Positions 1 to 9,653 of a DNA stretch of 64,000 bases are shown piece after piece. Position numbers and translations under genes: made by a program. The notes below the pieces were generated by a model. The model ran no database searches. It had not been told where the DNA came from and saw nothing but the letters and a program-made list of their open reading frames with translations. How positions within the stretch are numbered: the first letter of the stretch is position 1; every line of letters begins with the position of its first letter. Source of the stretch: Corynespora cassiicola (Eukaryota; Ascomycota; Dothideomycetes; Pleosporales; Corynesporascaceae); contig JAEUWY010000005.1 in the NCBI GenBank assembly GCA_022059125.1, positions 4,402,001-4,466,000 of the forward strand, in the 5' to 3' direction.

Positions 1-1414
1 TGTTTGTTGTGAAGGCCAGTCACGAGCCTGGCCGTGCCGCTCCATGGGTATGACCACAAGGGTAGATCTGCAGAACGTTGTCGCAGCCATCAGAGAGCCA
101 TGAACGCCATGAAGCCATCAAAAGCCACCCACGGCGTGCTGTCGAACTGACTTCGGGCCCTGGGGGCCAGCCCGATCACTGAATGGGCAGCCCGCGCGCA
201 TGGACAAGGGATATTGCGATGTGCGACACACCGCGGAGGTTCACCCTGGTACAAGAGGCGGCCGGCCTACCGAGCATGGCACAGCCGAACATGTCCAAGT
301 GCTGTGGAGCCGCGCGCCGCGTCGTCATCCATCGCAGGTCGAACAAAATTAAGGCCGCAACCCAAGAGCTGCGAAGCCTGAAGTTCGTTGCTTGCGTTCT
401 CCGGCGCGCCGAAACATGATACGATATTCCAGGGTCTTCTGCAACGGCGTTGCCTGCTACAGGAGAATTTCTCTTCTTCACACGGTACCCTGGCCCTGCG
501 CGAACGCCGTCTGAACCGGTATTATCCGATGGCTCTGCCGTTTTCCAGGCAGCGAACTTTTCACTCGATTTGGGATGAACCCGCGGCCAGGTCCAGCAGG
601 GATTGCGAGCACTGTACATGCAACGGCTGAGCGCTTGCATTCGTTCCGGGCATTTGCCATGGCGTTAACTCGCAGCCTCCGATCTTGACGGGTGGTGTTG
701 AGGCCTCGCCCCGCCCCTCTTTCGAGAATATGCTCCAAAGGACCGATGCAGCTTCCGAGAGCCATGGTCAGACTTTTATCATCGGCTGACCGTGCACTGA
801 CCTTTGTGGTGACATCTTGTTGTTATTCCCCAGGGTTCTCCATTCTCGCGGGGTATTGCAGAAGCTGGCGCGTGCGGATGTTGTGGGACGACAGTCTGAT
901 CACGTGATGCAGCCCAAACCGAGGATTATGCCGTCGTATCACGATCAAGTCTTGACAGGTGTCGGACTTGGAGATATCGAGATGTTCAGCCTAAGACTGC
1001 CTCATCAAGACGCGCAATAGACGGTAGACGCTATGGATTTGATATTCTCGACGAAGCTTCTGCCAATGCTAGGCAAGAAAGTTCCGACTGTGCGGATCAA
1101 TCCTGGAGATACCCACTGATATCCGCCCCACAATTATCGTGTGAACTCTGGGTAAGACATTGGATGATCTCGAACTTTGTATTTTCTCGGATTTGACTGA
1201 GACGTGTATTCGTCCCAATTCAAAAAGCCATATTGGTCGGGGTATTGTGCTTTCAAAAATTGCGCCGGGTGATTGGCCGAGCATGTCCAACCATACAAAA
1301 TTGTGCAATATCTCCATAATACAGCCTTGACGCAGTGAAATTTATAGTTAATTCTTCACGTCAGTCAAGATAATGAACTTTGGCTATAATTATATTCTCG
1401 CGGAACAGACCCCT
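1..1414. other. intergenic, no supported gene
   Basis: The first 650 bases are GC-rich and hold overlapping open frames on both strands (176-640 minus, 183-419 and 388-630 plus). None shows a recognisable domain, a typical start context or an intron. From about 1030 the composition becomes more AT-rich. I see no RNA gene or repeat. Confidence 0.5.
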
Positions 1415-2290
1415 CTATACTCTCGCACGTTTGTTCTGCCGCTGGCTCCTGCGACGAATCTTGATGTCAAACTTGTCCCTTTGTTCTGCGTCCGCCAAAC
1501 CAATGGTCCGCAAACCCGATAGGGCATTTGGCCAGTAGTTGAGCGAGAAAATGTGTTCTTCCTCCCAGCCTTGTGGCAATCTCGGATCGATTCCGATCTT
1601 GATCGATACGTTCCAAAAGATTACCTCTACCATCGATATCCTCTCAGCTTCGTTGGACGAAAGGAATCCCAGAAAGGTAGCCTCTCCTCGCCTGAGGAGT
1701 TTATTGAGTGAATGAATACGGTTTTTGTGCTCAAAGTAATGCGCTACAAAGCTGCAGTTCAAATTTGGGCAATGAGAGAGTAGCTGGAGAAGAGGGAGTA
1801 GATCTACACGGTCTTCCCAATAAACATACCCATGGACACAATCGATGCAAACTTGGAGGTTACCTTCCATGTCCTCGTACGGATGAGGGAAGAAGTCCTG
1901 CAGAAACGTGTTCAGATCTTTGAACCCAACCTCGAACGTAGTTTTCGTAAGGTAGATGGCGAGGTATTCCGAGCGTATTTGCTTGCATGTGAGAGACAAA
2001 CCCCCAAATCGAGAACTGATCAGGTTCGTGGGGTCAACATCCTGACAATATATCGGTCCTGGACTGTAACTGCGACGACTGGGAAGCCTACGCAATCGAA
2101 CCACATCTTCCTCGATAAATTGTTGGTAAATTAAATTGCGAATCTCGCCAGGCAGTTCCAAAAATTTGGTACGGGATTCAGGCTCAGGATGTTTTCGAAG
2201 CTTGGCACCTGTCTTATCTGACTTCTCAGTCTTCATTTTATCAGAGGACCCAGAAGTCACACCGAGTTTCTTATCTCTTCTTGGAGCCAT
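1415..2290 (-). CDS. F-box-like / 2EXR-type fungal protein
   Basis: Single-exon gene of 291 residues, start chosen at the ATG at 2290 (MAPRRDKK). The first about 40 residues are Lys/Ser-rich and polar. Residues 43-55 carry FLELPGEIRNLIY, the opening of a very large family of filamentous-ascomycete proteins related to F-box / 2EXR domains. It is followed by the usual 'LTCKQIRSEYLAIY' block near residue 115 and an Asp/Phe-rich C-terminal half. By family, such proteins are thought to be adaptors, perhaps for ubiquitin ligases, but their partners are mostly unknown, so the function is inference. No signal peptide or membrane segment. A broken relative lies about 900 bp downstream (3204-3783), separated by an AT-rich island. 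Confidence 0.75.
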   Translation of the reverse strand: MAPRRDKKLGVTSGSSDKMKTEKSDKTGAKLRKHPEPESRTKFLELPGEIRNLIYQQFIEEDVVRLRRLPSRRSYSPGPIYCQDVDPTNLISSRFGGLSLTCKQIRSEYLAIYLTKTTFEVGFKDLNTFLQDFFPHPYEDMEGNLQVCIDCVHGYVYWEDRVDLLPLLQLLSHCPNLNCSFVAHYFEHKNRIHSLNKLLRRGEATFLGFLSSNEAERISMVEVIFWNVSIKIGIDPRLPQGWEEEHIFSLNYWPNALSGLRTIGLADAEQRDKFDIKIRRRSQRQNKRARV

Positions 2291-2399
2291 TCTTATTACT
2301 CTTCCTACCAACAGTATCAAACGCTTGCTTAAGCCACTCTCACTGCGTGTCTTGTGTTGGAAGACCTCTCCTTAAGGGTTTTATTCATCGTCCGTGGAA

Positions 2400-3203
2400 T
2401 CTAAATTATATGTCTTGGGAATAATATGGACCAATTAGGTTCTCATAAATTTTAATGGCCTGGGAATACACTCAAAATCCCATTAGCTCACAATACTTCA
2501 ACTGAAGTGTCAAAACTTACGCCATCTACAATGCTTTCATTCTATATCGTCTTGGAAACGAGATCACTCCGGTGAGATCTAAGGAGACGGGATAAGTCAT
2601 AATGGCTGGAAAGAATTTTGAAAACAAAAGAATCACAATGCAAAGACCAATGCCTGAAGACTACTAAATTTCAGAAAATAATAAATCTATCGCTACCTAA
2701 CATAAATAAAATGATACTCTTTAAAAAGAAATGACGTGTTAAAAGCTCTATCTTATTCAAAATTAGTTTTAAAATATAGCTGCCTATACTATATATTATA
2801 ACTCAACATGAGTTTTATTTAATACTAAAGCTAACCTTTAGATTAGAGATTAAAATAGTAGTAATTGATGCTTTTGAAGTGCTTTAAAGTAATTAAAAAT
2901 TTAGCGTAGCCTATATAGGTTACAACTAGTAGATACACTTAGTAGAGATATAAGAGCTTATAGTATACTCTATACTCCCTTATATTACAATACAATAATT
3001 ATATTATCTTTCTAGTCTATTTATTATTATAAACTATTTAATATTTATTTATAGAATTTATATATTTTATTTTCTAGGTTACGAATCCTTGTTCTTTAGC
3101 TTATCCACATACCAGTATAGATAAATTTCCCCTTTCTAGCTTAGCAATCCAGCTCTCGCAACAAAAGTATATGAAACAGTCTGTTCGCTATTGTAAATCC
3201 TGG
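2400..3203. repeat. AT-rich, RIP-like island
   Basis: Between about 2640 and 3180 the sequence is strongly AT-rich and full of TA steps, with almost no open frame. This is the usual look of fungal DNA mutated by repeat-induced point mutation, although no second copy can be compared here. No transposon terminal repeat or transposase remnant was recognised. It separates the F-box-like gene from its broken paralogue. Confidence 0.5.
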
Positions 3204-3783
3204 TCATATACGGCATCTTAGTTCCATGCACGAAAAAAATTCAAACGACAATCTTGTATTGAAGATGGTTGAGGAAAGTTTTTGGCCTTTTGCCGTTGAT
3301 AAATATGACAAGAAGCAGCCTTCGAAGCGGCTAGTTAGATCATTCATCTTCATTGATGTTCTATCACTGAAAATTCCAGAGTAAAGGTGGCTCACAAACT
3401 TGCAGGCTACCTCCAGGCTGTCAGCCAAGAATTTCAACATCGGAAGGATATTGATATTGCGCTCATCATGTAGAACGGAGCTGGGACTTCCATGAGGACC
3501 GGAACGACCGTAATCTATTAGAATTCTTCGCTTTATCCCCGGGTGAAGAAAGAAGCAGCTCAGAAAATCATCGATGGCCAGGATTGAAACCTCAAAAGAT
3601 CGTCTCTGATCGATATTTTGGCAGAAACTCGCTGGGAATTGGTATGTTAACACCGCACAAGCCCTGAAACTTGGGTTTGTACATTCTGACAACCTGAATT
3701 GAGGGTGGATCCATAACGACAGGTTCTTCCTCCACCGCATAATCATAGATCAAGTTTCGGATCTCGCCTGGGAGCTGAAGGAA
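3204..3783 (-). pseudogene. broken paralogue of the F-box-like gene
   Basis: Reading down from 3783 the minus strand encodes FLQLPGEIRNLIY, the family opening seen in the gene at 1415-2290, and stays open to about 3598. There it meets a TGA, while the next frame begins FEVSILAIDDFL and continues to 3204, matching the middle of the intact gene (FEVGFKDLNTFL, then LPMLKF.. versus LPLLQL.., then FVSHLY versus FVAHYF). The switch lies at a run of four A (3594-3597 on plus); removing one base would restore the frame. No ATG in frame precedes the family opening, and the C-terminal third of the intact gene has no match. It is most likely a decayed duplicate beside AT-rich DNA. An intron across the break is not visible. 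Confidence 0.75.
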
Positions 3784-4397
3784 TTGTTTTCAGCGCAATC
3801 CTTGCTCCCATTGTAAATTTGCTTAGAGTTCACTCTTACAATTCGTTTAGTCAGCTTTTCAGAGTATTGAAACCGGTTCTTCCTGAAATAAGTGGTTCTG
3901 AAGCCTCTTGTGTTCAAGGTAATGTGCATCGAGTTGTTGAATGCACCAAATTGAGGACCTTTTTTAAATAAACACAGTTTTTTTCAAAGATTCAGTTGAA
4001 TAATCACCCCAAAGAGTGCAGTGTTGTGAAAGATTGCCCGCTATTCACTTAATTAACATGTTGGAATTGAAGCAATAGCCATACTTCTCAAATCTGTAAT
4101 TACTCATAAATTTTTTAGTCTAATCCTTTTTATAACAGTAATATATATAGTTAGAAATAAATGCTTTAAGCTCATGTGAGAATATATTGTTACAGTCAGA
4201 CCTAAGCTAACAAGTTAACAAACGCTGTACAGGTAATATGCACTACTTTTATCTTAATCTAGTATATAATAAGTTGTAGGGCCTTAAAAATTTTTATCTT
4301 TCAAATTGAAAAACCCGGTTTTTATTCTACAGAAACAAAGCTAATGAAGTTTTAAAAATGAAACCGGGAGAAGATGCACAACATACCAACGCATCTC
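3784..4397. other. AT-rich intergenic stretch
   Basis: The stretch from about 4080 to 4340 is AT-rich and TpA-rich like the island at 2.6-3.2 kb. No coding frame or structured element was seen. Confidence 0.5.
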
Positions 4398-5579
4398 CTA
4401 ATACCCTACCTTGATAACAACCTTGCCCACCGTTCCACCCTTCTGTATCGCCATAAATGCACCCGCAGCATCCTCCCACTCAAACACCTTCCCTACCTGA
4501 GGTCTAATCTTCTTTGCCTCGAACAACTCACACAACTCTTCCAACATCTTCACTGTGAGCATCAACGTCCCATAGACCGTCTTCGCACCAAAGATCAAAG
4601 CGGGTACGATATCGCTCGGCTTGCTCTCTGACAAGATACCAACCACCGGGACCAGGCCTCCAAACTTCGTGGCAGTAAGCGATTGCTGAATGGTCGTCGA
4701 GCCAGCGACATCAACCACCATGTCGACACCTTCGCCATTGGTGAGGGCCAGTACTTCCTTATCCCATTCAGGGTGTGTGCGATAGTTGATAAGGTGCGTG
4801 GCGCCTAGTTTCTTCGCGATGGCGAGTTTGTCGTCACTAGAAGATGTGACAATCACGGTGGCGCCAATGGCGGCCGCGATCTGGATGACGAAGCAGGACA
4901 CGCCGCCTGTGCCCTGCGCAAGGACGGTCTGGCCGGGCTTCAGAGAACGGGGGCCATGGAAGAGGGCGTGAATAGCTGTTGCGCCTGCGGCAGGTAAGGA
5001 GGCAAGTTCTTCGAATGTGAGGTGCAAAGGCGCTTTGATCAGTTCGTTGTCCGGCTTTGGGGGTTTAGTAAGAGGAAGAAGGGAGAAACGGATAACAGAT
5101 GGAGGCACTTACAATGACAGCATACTCCCTCAATGTCCCTTGGACGCTGAGTGACCCCTTGCCCTTGGCTGCATCATAGCCGATATGTTTTTTGTCGCTT
5201 CGGTAGCTCCAATCCTGCCAGCTTGTCGAGCTAATTACAACTCTGTCCCCTGGTTTCCATGTGCTACCTTCTCCTGCCACTTCAATCTCTCCTGCGCCAT
5301 CGGCGCATGGCACGAGATCGGGGGCGTTGGGTCCATAATAGATGGGGTCGTGTGCAATCACTTTGAATGGTAAGTAACCACGATATTCACAAATGCAGAT
5401 GAATACACACCCATCCAATCTCGAGCATTGAGAGCCGCAGCTCGAATGCGGACCAAAGCATGTCCTGCAGGAATTTCCGTCGGTTTGGGAACATCCTTGA
5501 GGAGGCGCAAGTTCTTAAGCCCATCGGGCTGTTGCCAGGAGTAACTGCTCTGGCCATGGATTTGGTATGTTGAAGGCAT
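4398..5579 (-). CDS. MDR-family alcohol dehydrogenase / quinone-reductase-like oxidoreductase
   Basis: Three exons by phase-checked joins: 5579-5411, 5360-5113 and 5054-4398, with introns of 50 and 58 bp (GTGTGT..CAAAG and GTAAGT..CAAAG). The product has 357 residues and starts MPSTYQIHG. The N-terminal GroES-like part includes LNARDW and a CADGAGEI segment. The Rossmann part has the nucleotide-binding motif GTGGVS near residues 187-192, followed by the usual 'T.SSSDDK' strand end that favours NADP(H). The typical GHE catalytic-zinc signature of classical alcohol dehydrogenases is absent, so a zinc-independent reductase of the MDR superfamily is likely. Cytosolic, no signal peptide. The substrate cannot be told from sequence. 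An earlier-start model is not supported. Confidence 0.85.
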
Positions 5580-6032
5580 AGTGATTGGTTCAAGTAGATG
5601 GATTATTCGGCGTTGGTCAGGTGTAATTCTCGGGTTTCTGGATCTTGATGCTGATGATGCCGTACTGGAAATGCTGCAGGCAACCAATTATTTATATTAG
5701 GAGACTCGCCAACAACTGCTTCCTCCGCAGGATTTGAAAGCGAATGATTATTGATTCCTTCTTACTGAAGCATTAGCTCGGGCATTGCTTTGCAGGCGAA
5801 GAGCGAGTAGTGGGTTCCTATTGGTTAGATTTGAAATCCGCGGGATGGTCCCGCGGAGTTCCACCGCCAACATCAACCAGTCTCTGGCGCACGATGCGAG
5901 ACATTGGAGCACAAGAATATCGTGTTACAAACTGACTGATTAACATTTGTGATGGCGGAGTTCCACAAGGCCCGTGCAGACCTGAGAGTCATGGTCGGCC
6001 GTAAATGGTATGGAACAGCCTTGGCGGGTCTC
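5580..6032. other. intergenic between two minus-strand genes
   Basis: It holds the presumed promoter of the MDR oxidoreductase and the 3' flank of the GH16 gene. No further gene or repeat seen. Confidence 0.5.
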
Positions 6033-7262
6033 TTACATGGGCTTGCCTTCGGGTGCAGCCCCCCAAGCTCGCTCAAATTCCTCCCAACCGCCCGCGGGCT
6101 CCTCGCACATCTTCAAATCGCTCACCACTAGATCATAGTAACCATCCTTGGGTAACTTTCCAGCACAAACATTTCCACCCATAGCAATGTTGATCAGGAT
6201 CCTATAGTCCTCCATGCGCCGCGTGCCCTTTGGAATATTACCTTTCATGACGGGTCGCCCATCGATGTACCAAATCATCCGACCTCTCCAGTCTGGGATA
6301 CCATCTTCTTCAATCCATGCGAAGCCAAAAGTGTGAGGTTGGTGCGGCATGTCGTGCAAATGCGTTTCAATGACTTGGTGCTTATTCCAGTCCTCGCCAT
6401 TGTAATGACCCCAATGCAGGCAAGAGTGATTCTTGCAGTCACCATTCCAGGATTCAAATATATCGACCTCGCCATCTCCGGGCCAAGAGAAAGGATCCTT
6501 GGGCAGCATCCAGTAAGCGGGCCATATTCCCTCGGCGCAGGGCGGCAGGATGGTGGCAGTCAGATAGCCTCGAGGGCGAGAGAGCGTCTGGTGAGACGTT
6601 AAGCGCGCACTCGTATACGATCCATTCTGTACCAGGCCTCGCACAATCAAGCGATTATCGTGGTGGAAAGAATTTGCTGGGTTGTCTGTGTAATTTTGTT
6701 TTTCATTGTTCCCCCAGCCGTGGTCGCCAAGCTCGTGCCTAAAGTTCTGCGAGACCGGTGTCGCCGCATCAAACGCAGGTTTCCAGTAAACCTTCTCGGT
6801 CTGAGGTGGCGGAATATTCTGCGGCGGCGGCGGGTTCGACATTGGTCTATTATGAGGGACGGGGGGAGGGTTTGGAGATTGCGGTTTACTATGCTGCGGT
6901 ACGGGCGGGGGAGAAAAGGCTTGCTGCGGGGGAGGAGGGCCCCATTGCTGCTGCTGCTGGGGTGGCGGACCCCACTGATTTGCCGGTGGGCTTTGAGGAG
7001 GGCCCCATTGCTGGTTCTGCTGAGGGGGAGGCTGGTACTGCTGTTGTTGTTGGTACTGTGGGTATGGAGCGCCCGTATACTGGTGAGGCTGTGGAGGCTG
7101 CTGATTAGGATAGCCTTGAGCTTGATGGCCCTGGCCCGGGTAGCCCTGGCCCGGGTAGCCCTGATGCTGCTGCTGTTGCTGGGAAGAACCGCCGTGTGAA
7201 TCAGCAAACTCTTTCACTTTCGCCTTTCCCTTTTCAAAGAGCTTGTTGAGCTGAGCGGACAT
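6033..7262 (-). CDS. GH16-domain protein with Pro/Gln-rich N-terminus
   Basis: Intronless gene, 409 residues, ATG at 7262. Residues 1-25 form a short Lys/Glu-rich amphipathic stretch, not a signal peptide. Residues 27-155 are low-complexity Gln/Pro/Gly with repeated YPGQG and QQWGPP units. From about 158 to the end lies a concanavalin-A-like glucanase fold of glycoside hydrolase family 16. The catalytic motif GEVDIFE sits at 264-270, with E265 and E270 as nucleophile and acid/base and D267 between. WPAYWML and FGFAWIEEDG are further GH16 blocks. GH16 enzymes act on beta-1,3- or mixed-link glucans. The missing signal peptide suggests cytosolic location or unconventional export, which is inference. 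The Pro/Gln-rich part resembles a disordered linker or condensate-type domain. Confidence 0.85.
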   Translation of the reverse strand: MSAQLNKLFEKGKAKVKEFADSHGGSSQQQQQHQGYPGQGYPGQGHQAQGYPNQQPPQPHQYTGAPYPQYQQQQQYQPPPQQNQQWGPPQSPPANQWGPPPQQQQQWGPPPPQQAFSPPPVPQHSKPQSPNPPPVPHNRPMSNPPPPQNIPPPQTEKVYWKPAFDAATPVSQNFRHELGDHGWGNNEKQNYTDNPANSFHHDNRLIVRGLVQNGSYTSARLTSHQTLSRPRGYLTATILPPCAEGIWPAYWMLPKDPFSWPGDGEVDIFESWNGDCKNHSCLHWGHYNGEDWNKHQVIETHLHDMPHQPHTFGFAWIEEDGIPDWRGRMIWYIDGRPVMKGNIPKGTRRMEDYRILINIAMGGNVCAGKLPKDGYYDLVVSDLKMCEEPAGGWEEFERAWGAAPEGKPM

Positions 7263-7343
7263 TGTGAACGGTGGGGAGTCTGGAGAGAGATGAGATCGGA
7301 ACGCCGGAATAGAGAAGGACCGCCAAGCGTCGGGCCGACATGA

Positions 7344-7351
7344 TGACGTAA
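7344..7351. promoter_or_regulatory. CRE-like bZIP site TGACGTAA
   Basis: An exact TGACGTAA lies 82 bp upstream of the GH16 start codon. It is a common binding sequence for ATF/CREB-type bZIP factors in fungi. Regulation here is only a suggestion from the motif. Confidence 0.3.
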
Positions 7352-8092
7352 CCTGCTCTTTTGGGCTCTTGCGTGATTCTGAGTTTAGGCTACGGGTTCA
7401 GTATAATACCTTCATATTATTGTAGGGACCAAGGCCTGCGCTGGCAGTTGCACTGAAGTTGGCTGTACCTCCGAGAAGGTACTTGCACGAACCCACACTG
7501 CTTCATTGGCCATGGACTAGTCATGCAGAGGGTCAAAACGTCTCTATTCAAGAGTGATACCTGCCAACTGATTGAACATATCCTAAATCTCTTCTCAAAT
7601 CTGTAACTGTGAATATTCGTGGAAGCTCTGGTGCAACGGGACGGCTTGGGCACACCACGCTCGAGAAAAAACGCCATCGTCTACAGACGAACTACATCAG
7701 ACCGCACATACTGATCAAATCCATTCACCCATGCAATTTCGCCCCCGAGATCGTGGTATCATCAACTCTACCACATTCCCGTTGTTGGCTTGTGACCAGT
7801 CTGAATTTGTATGGGAAGTTACCAGCGAGAGCCCTGCAGCCAAATCTTCGCCAATATGCAAATAGTTTGGCTCTCAAACCCAATTTCAAAACTCATGAGA
7901 CCCTTATTGATCACTTAGGTACGTTCTAAACTCGACGATTTCCAATACTTTTGAGCGCGATGGGCAGATGCCTTGTTCTATAGTGAGCAGGTATCGGCGA
8001 AGAGCCATGCTGCGATCTGCGCACCCATTCTTGGAACTTCGCATGGCCGCAAACAGGCATCCCCACGCAGTCCCACCACAAACTACTACACC

Positions 8093-8100
8093 TGACGTCA
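8093..8100. promoter_or_regulatory. perfect palindromic CRE, TGACGTCA
   Basis: A perfect TGACGTCA palindrome lies 284 bp upstream of the ATG at 8384. It is the consensus of ATF/CREB bZIP factors. With the related octamer at 7344 the divergent promoter has two candidate sites. Confidence 0.35.
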
Positions 8101-8383
8101 TTTCCCCCATGCCCGCAATTCACCCGACCAACCAGCCACTATTAAACCAGCCACGGCATGATCCCCAGCAAGGAAAAATAAAAGAGGCAGGTAGGCACGC
8201 CGGAGGAATGAGGTAGTTGCGACATCATAGCGTCCGGTAGGATAAAGCGAAGGTGAAACCTGTACACTCGCGGCAACCAACCCTTCAACCACGCTCCTTG
8301 ATCACTCCTTGATACTCACACTCCACAACCTACGGCAACACTGAAACCCTCGACTCATAAACTGTCCTAATACACTACTCGCT

Positions 8384-8746
8384 ATGAGTTCCATCGTCCA
8401 TTCCATTTCTGACCTCGGGAAATCCGTTGTCGAACTTGTGTTTGCGCTCTTCAAGACTGCCGGCGAACTGATCGAAAAGACTTTCCACTTTGCCTGGGGC
8501 TTTTTCTCCAGCCTCCTCAACCTTTTTATTGAGTTTTTCAGGGGACTTGTAGATCTGGCTGGTGGCATCGCGCAGTTCATCATCGGTAAGCGCCATGGGC
8601 CCGCATCATATGCAAAAGCTCATCGACTGATTCTTCCAGGCAATGTTGTCATGCTCGCTGTCCTCGCTGTCGCCTTTTTCGGATTCTTAAGGTACCAGCG
8701 CAACCAAGGAAAGACCGTTCAGGTTGGAAACAAGAAACTCAACTAG
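8384..8746 (+). CDS. small conserved-looking membrane protein
   Basis: Two exons, 8384-8585 and 8640-8746, joined across a 54 bp intron (GTAAGC..TTCCAG), giving 102 residues. The first 65 residues are a series of amphipathic to hydrophobic helices rich in Phe, Leu and Val. The last part has a clear membrane helix (NVVMLAVLAVAFFGFL, about 69-84) followed by a basic tail RYQRNQGK. There is no cleavable signal peptide pattern. The layout suggests a tail-anchored or hairpin membrane protein. I do not recognise the family, so no function is proposed. The spliced frame is preferred because reading through the intron inserts polar residues just before the membrane helix. Confidence 0.7.
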   Translation: MSSIVHSISDLGKSVVELVFALFKTAGELIEKTFHFAWGFFSSLLNLFIEFFRGLVDLAGGIAQFIIGKRHGPASYAKAHRLILPGNVVMLAVLAVAFFGFLRYQRNQGKTVQVGNKKLN

Positions 8747-9565
8747 GTGGGATATACACACTTAAAGGGAGGATACAAAGATGCCTAGGTGATTGCTAGA
8801 GCACATGATACCCAGGCTACAGCGGATGGAGTTTTGTAGGGTAACTTGTCACTTATGTAATCAATGACAACAGTAGCAACCAATGCTATCAAAAGTCGCA
8901 AACCTGCTTTGGCTGTATGCCTCCAAGACTTGTAGTGTAATCATCCTAGTAATGCCCAGTAGTGCGCTGAAACATCGCATCGAAATGGTCGAAAGCCATC
9001 AAGAGACTTTGAATTGACTGACTTGAGTAAGAGGACTTGAAGAAAAGTCAAATGCATACATGACATTTAACTGCATCCAGCATCTCTTCTACCATCTTAC
9101 GAGGTTGCCCACTCACAACTATGTTATTAAATTTAAGTGCCCAGAATCATGCATAACCTCTGGACGTTATACATGGCACGGTCAATCTTTCACTGGATCA
9201 TATTTAAACGCCGGTATGGTGTCTTTTTTCAGTTCAATATAGTAACCCCTCCTAGAAAGCAACTACTGTTAAGCAATGGCCCAGATATAGCTCTAAACTC
9301 TCAACAGAACTGGCTGCACTAGCTCTTGAGCAAATTGCATGGCGTTGCAAGTAGTGAAATGGCGAGGTAGTGACTGATTGCAGATTCGAATTGGCAATCT
9401 GGTGTCAAATCGAGACTGAGCTGCCGCTGATGAGTCATGCAAGGCTATGGCGGTGTGTTCCGTGCTGTAGTGCCAAGACTAGTGAATAATGTTTTGTCGG
9501 CGCACGCTCAAGGACCTCGCCCACACCACCATCACATTCAAAATGCCGCCCAAAACTGTGCTTAA
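8747..9565. other. intergenic, no supported gene
   Basis: 3' flank of the small membrane protein gene and 5' flank of the coiled-coil gene. Short open frames only, with no domain signal. Confidence 0.5.
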
Positions 9566-9653
9566 ATGCCCACCAACAAGTTCGAACGACTGAGAGGGGA
9601 GTGAAACGCTCGATACACAGGTCAAGGCGCCTCACTTGGTTGACCTTGCAGCG

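Larger units (their letters stand above)
7263..8383. other. shared 5' region of GH16 gene and small membrane protein gene
   Basis: Divergent intergenic stretch of about 1.1 kb. It contains two bZIP/CRE-like octamers annotated separately. Several open frames lie here on both strands, none with domain support. Confidence 0.5.

Noticed and set aside
176..640. 154-codon minus-strand frame
   Set aside because: Overlaps two open plus-strand frames in GC-rich DNA and shows no domain, start context or intron evidence.
6647..7207. Frames on both strands across the GH16 N-terminus
   Set aside because: They arise from the Gln/Pro repeat codons read in other frames; the products are Arg/Ser/Leu runs.
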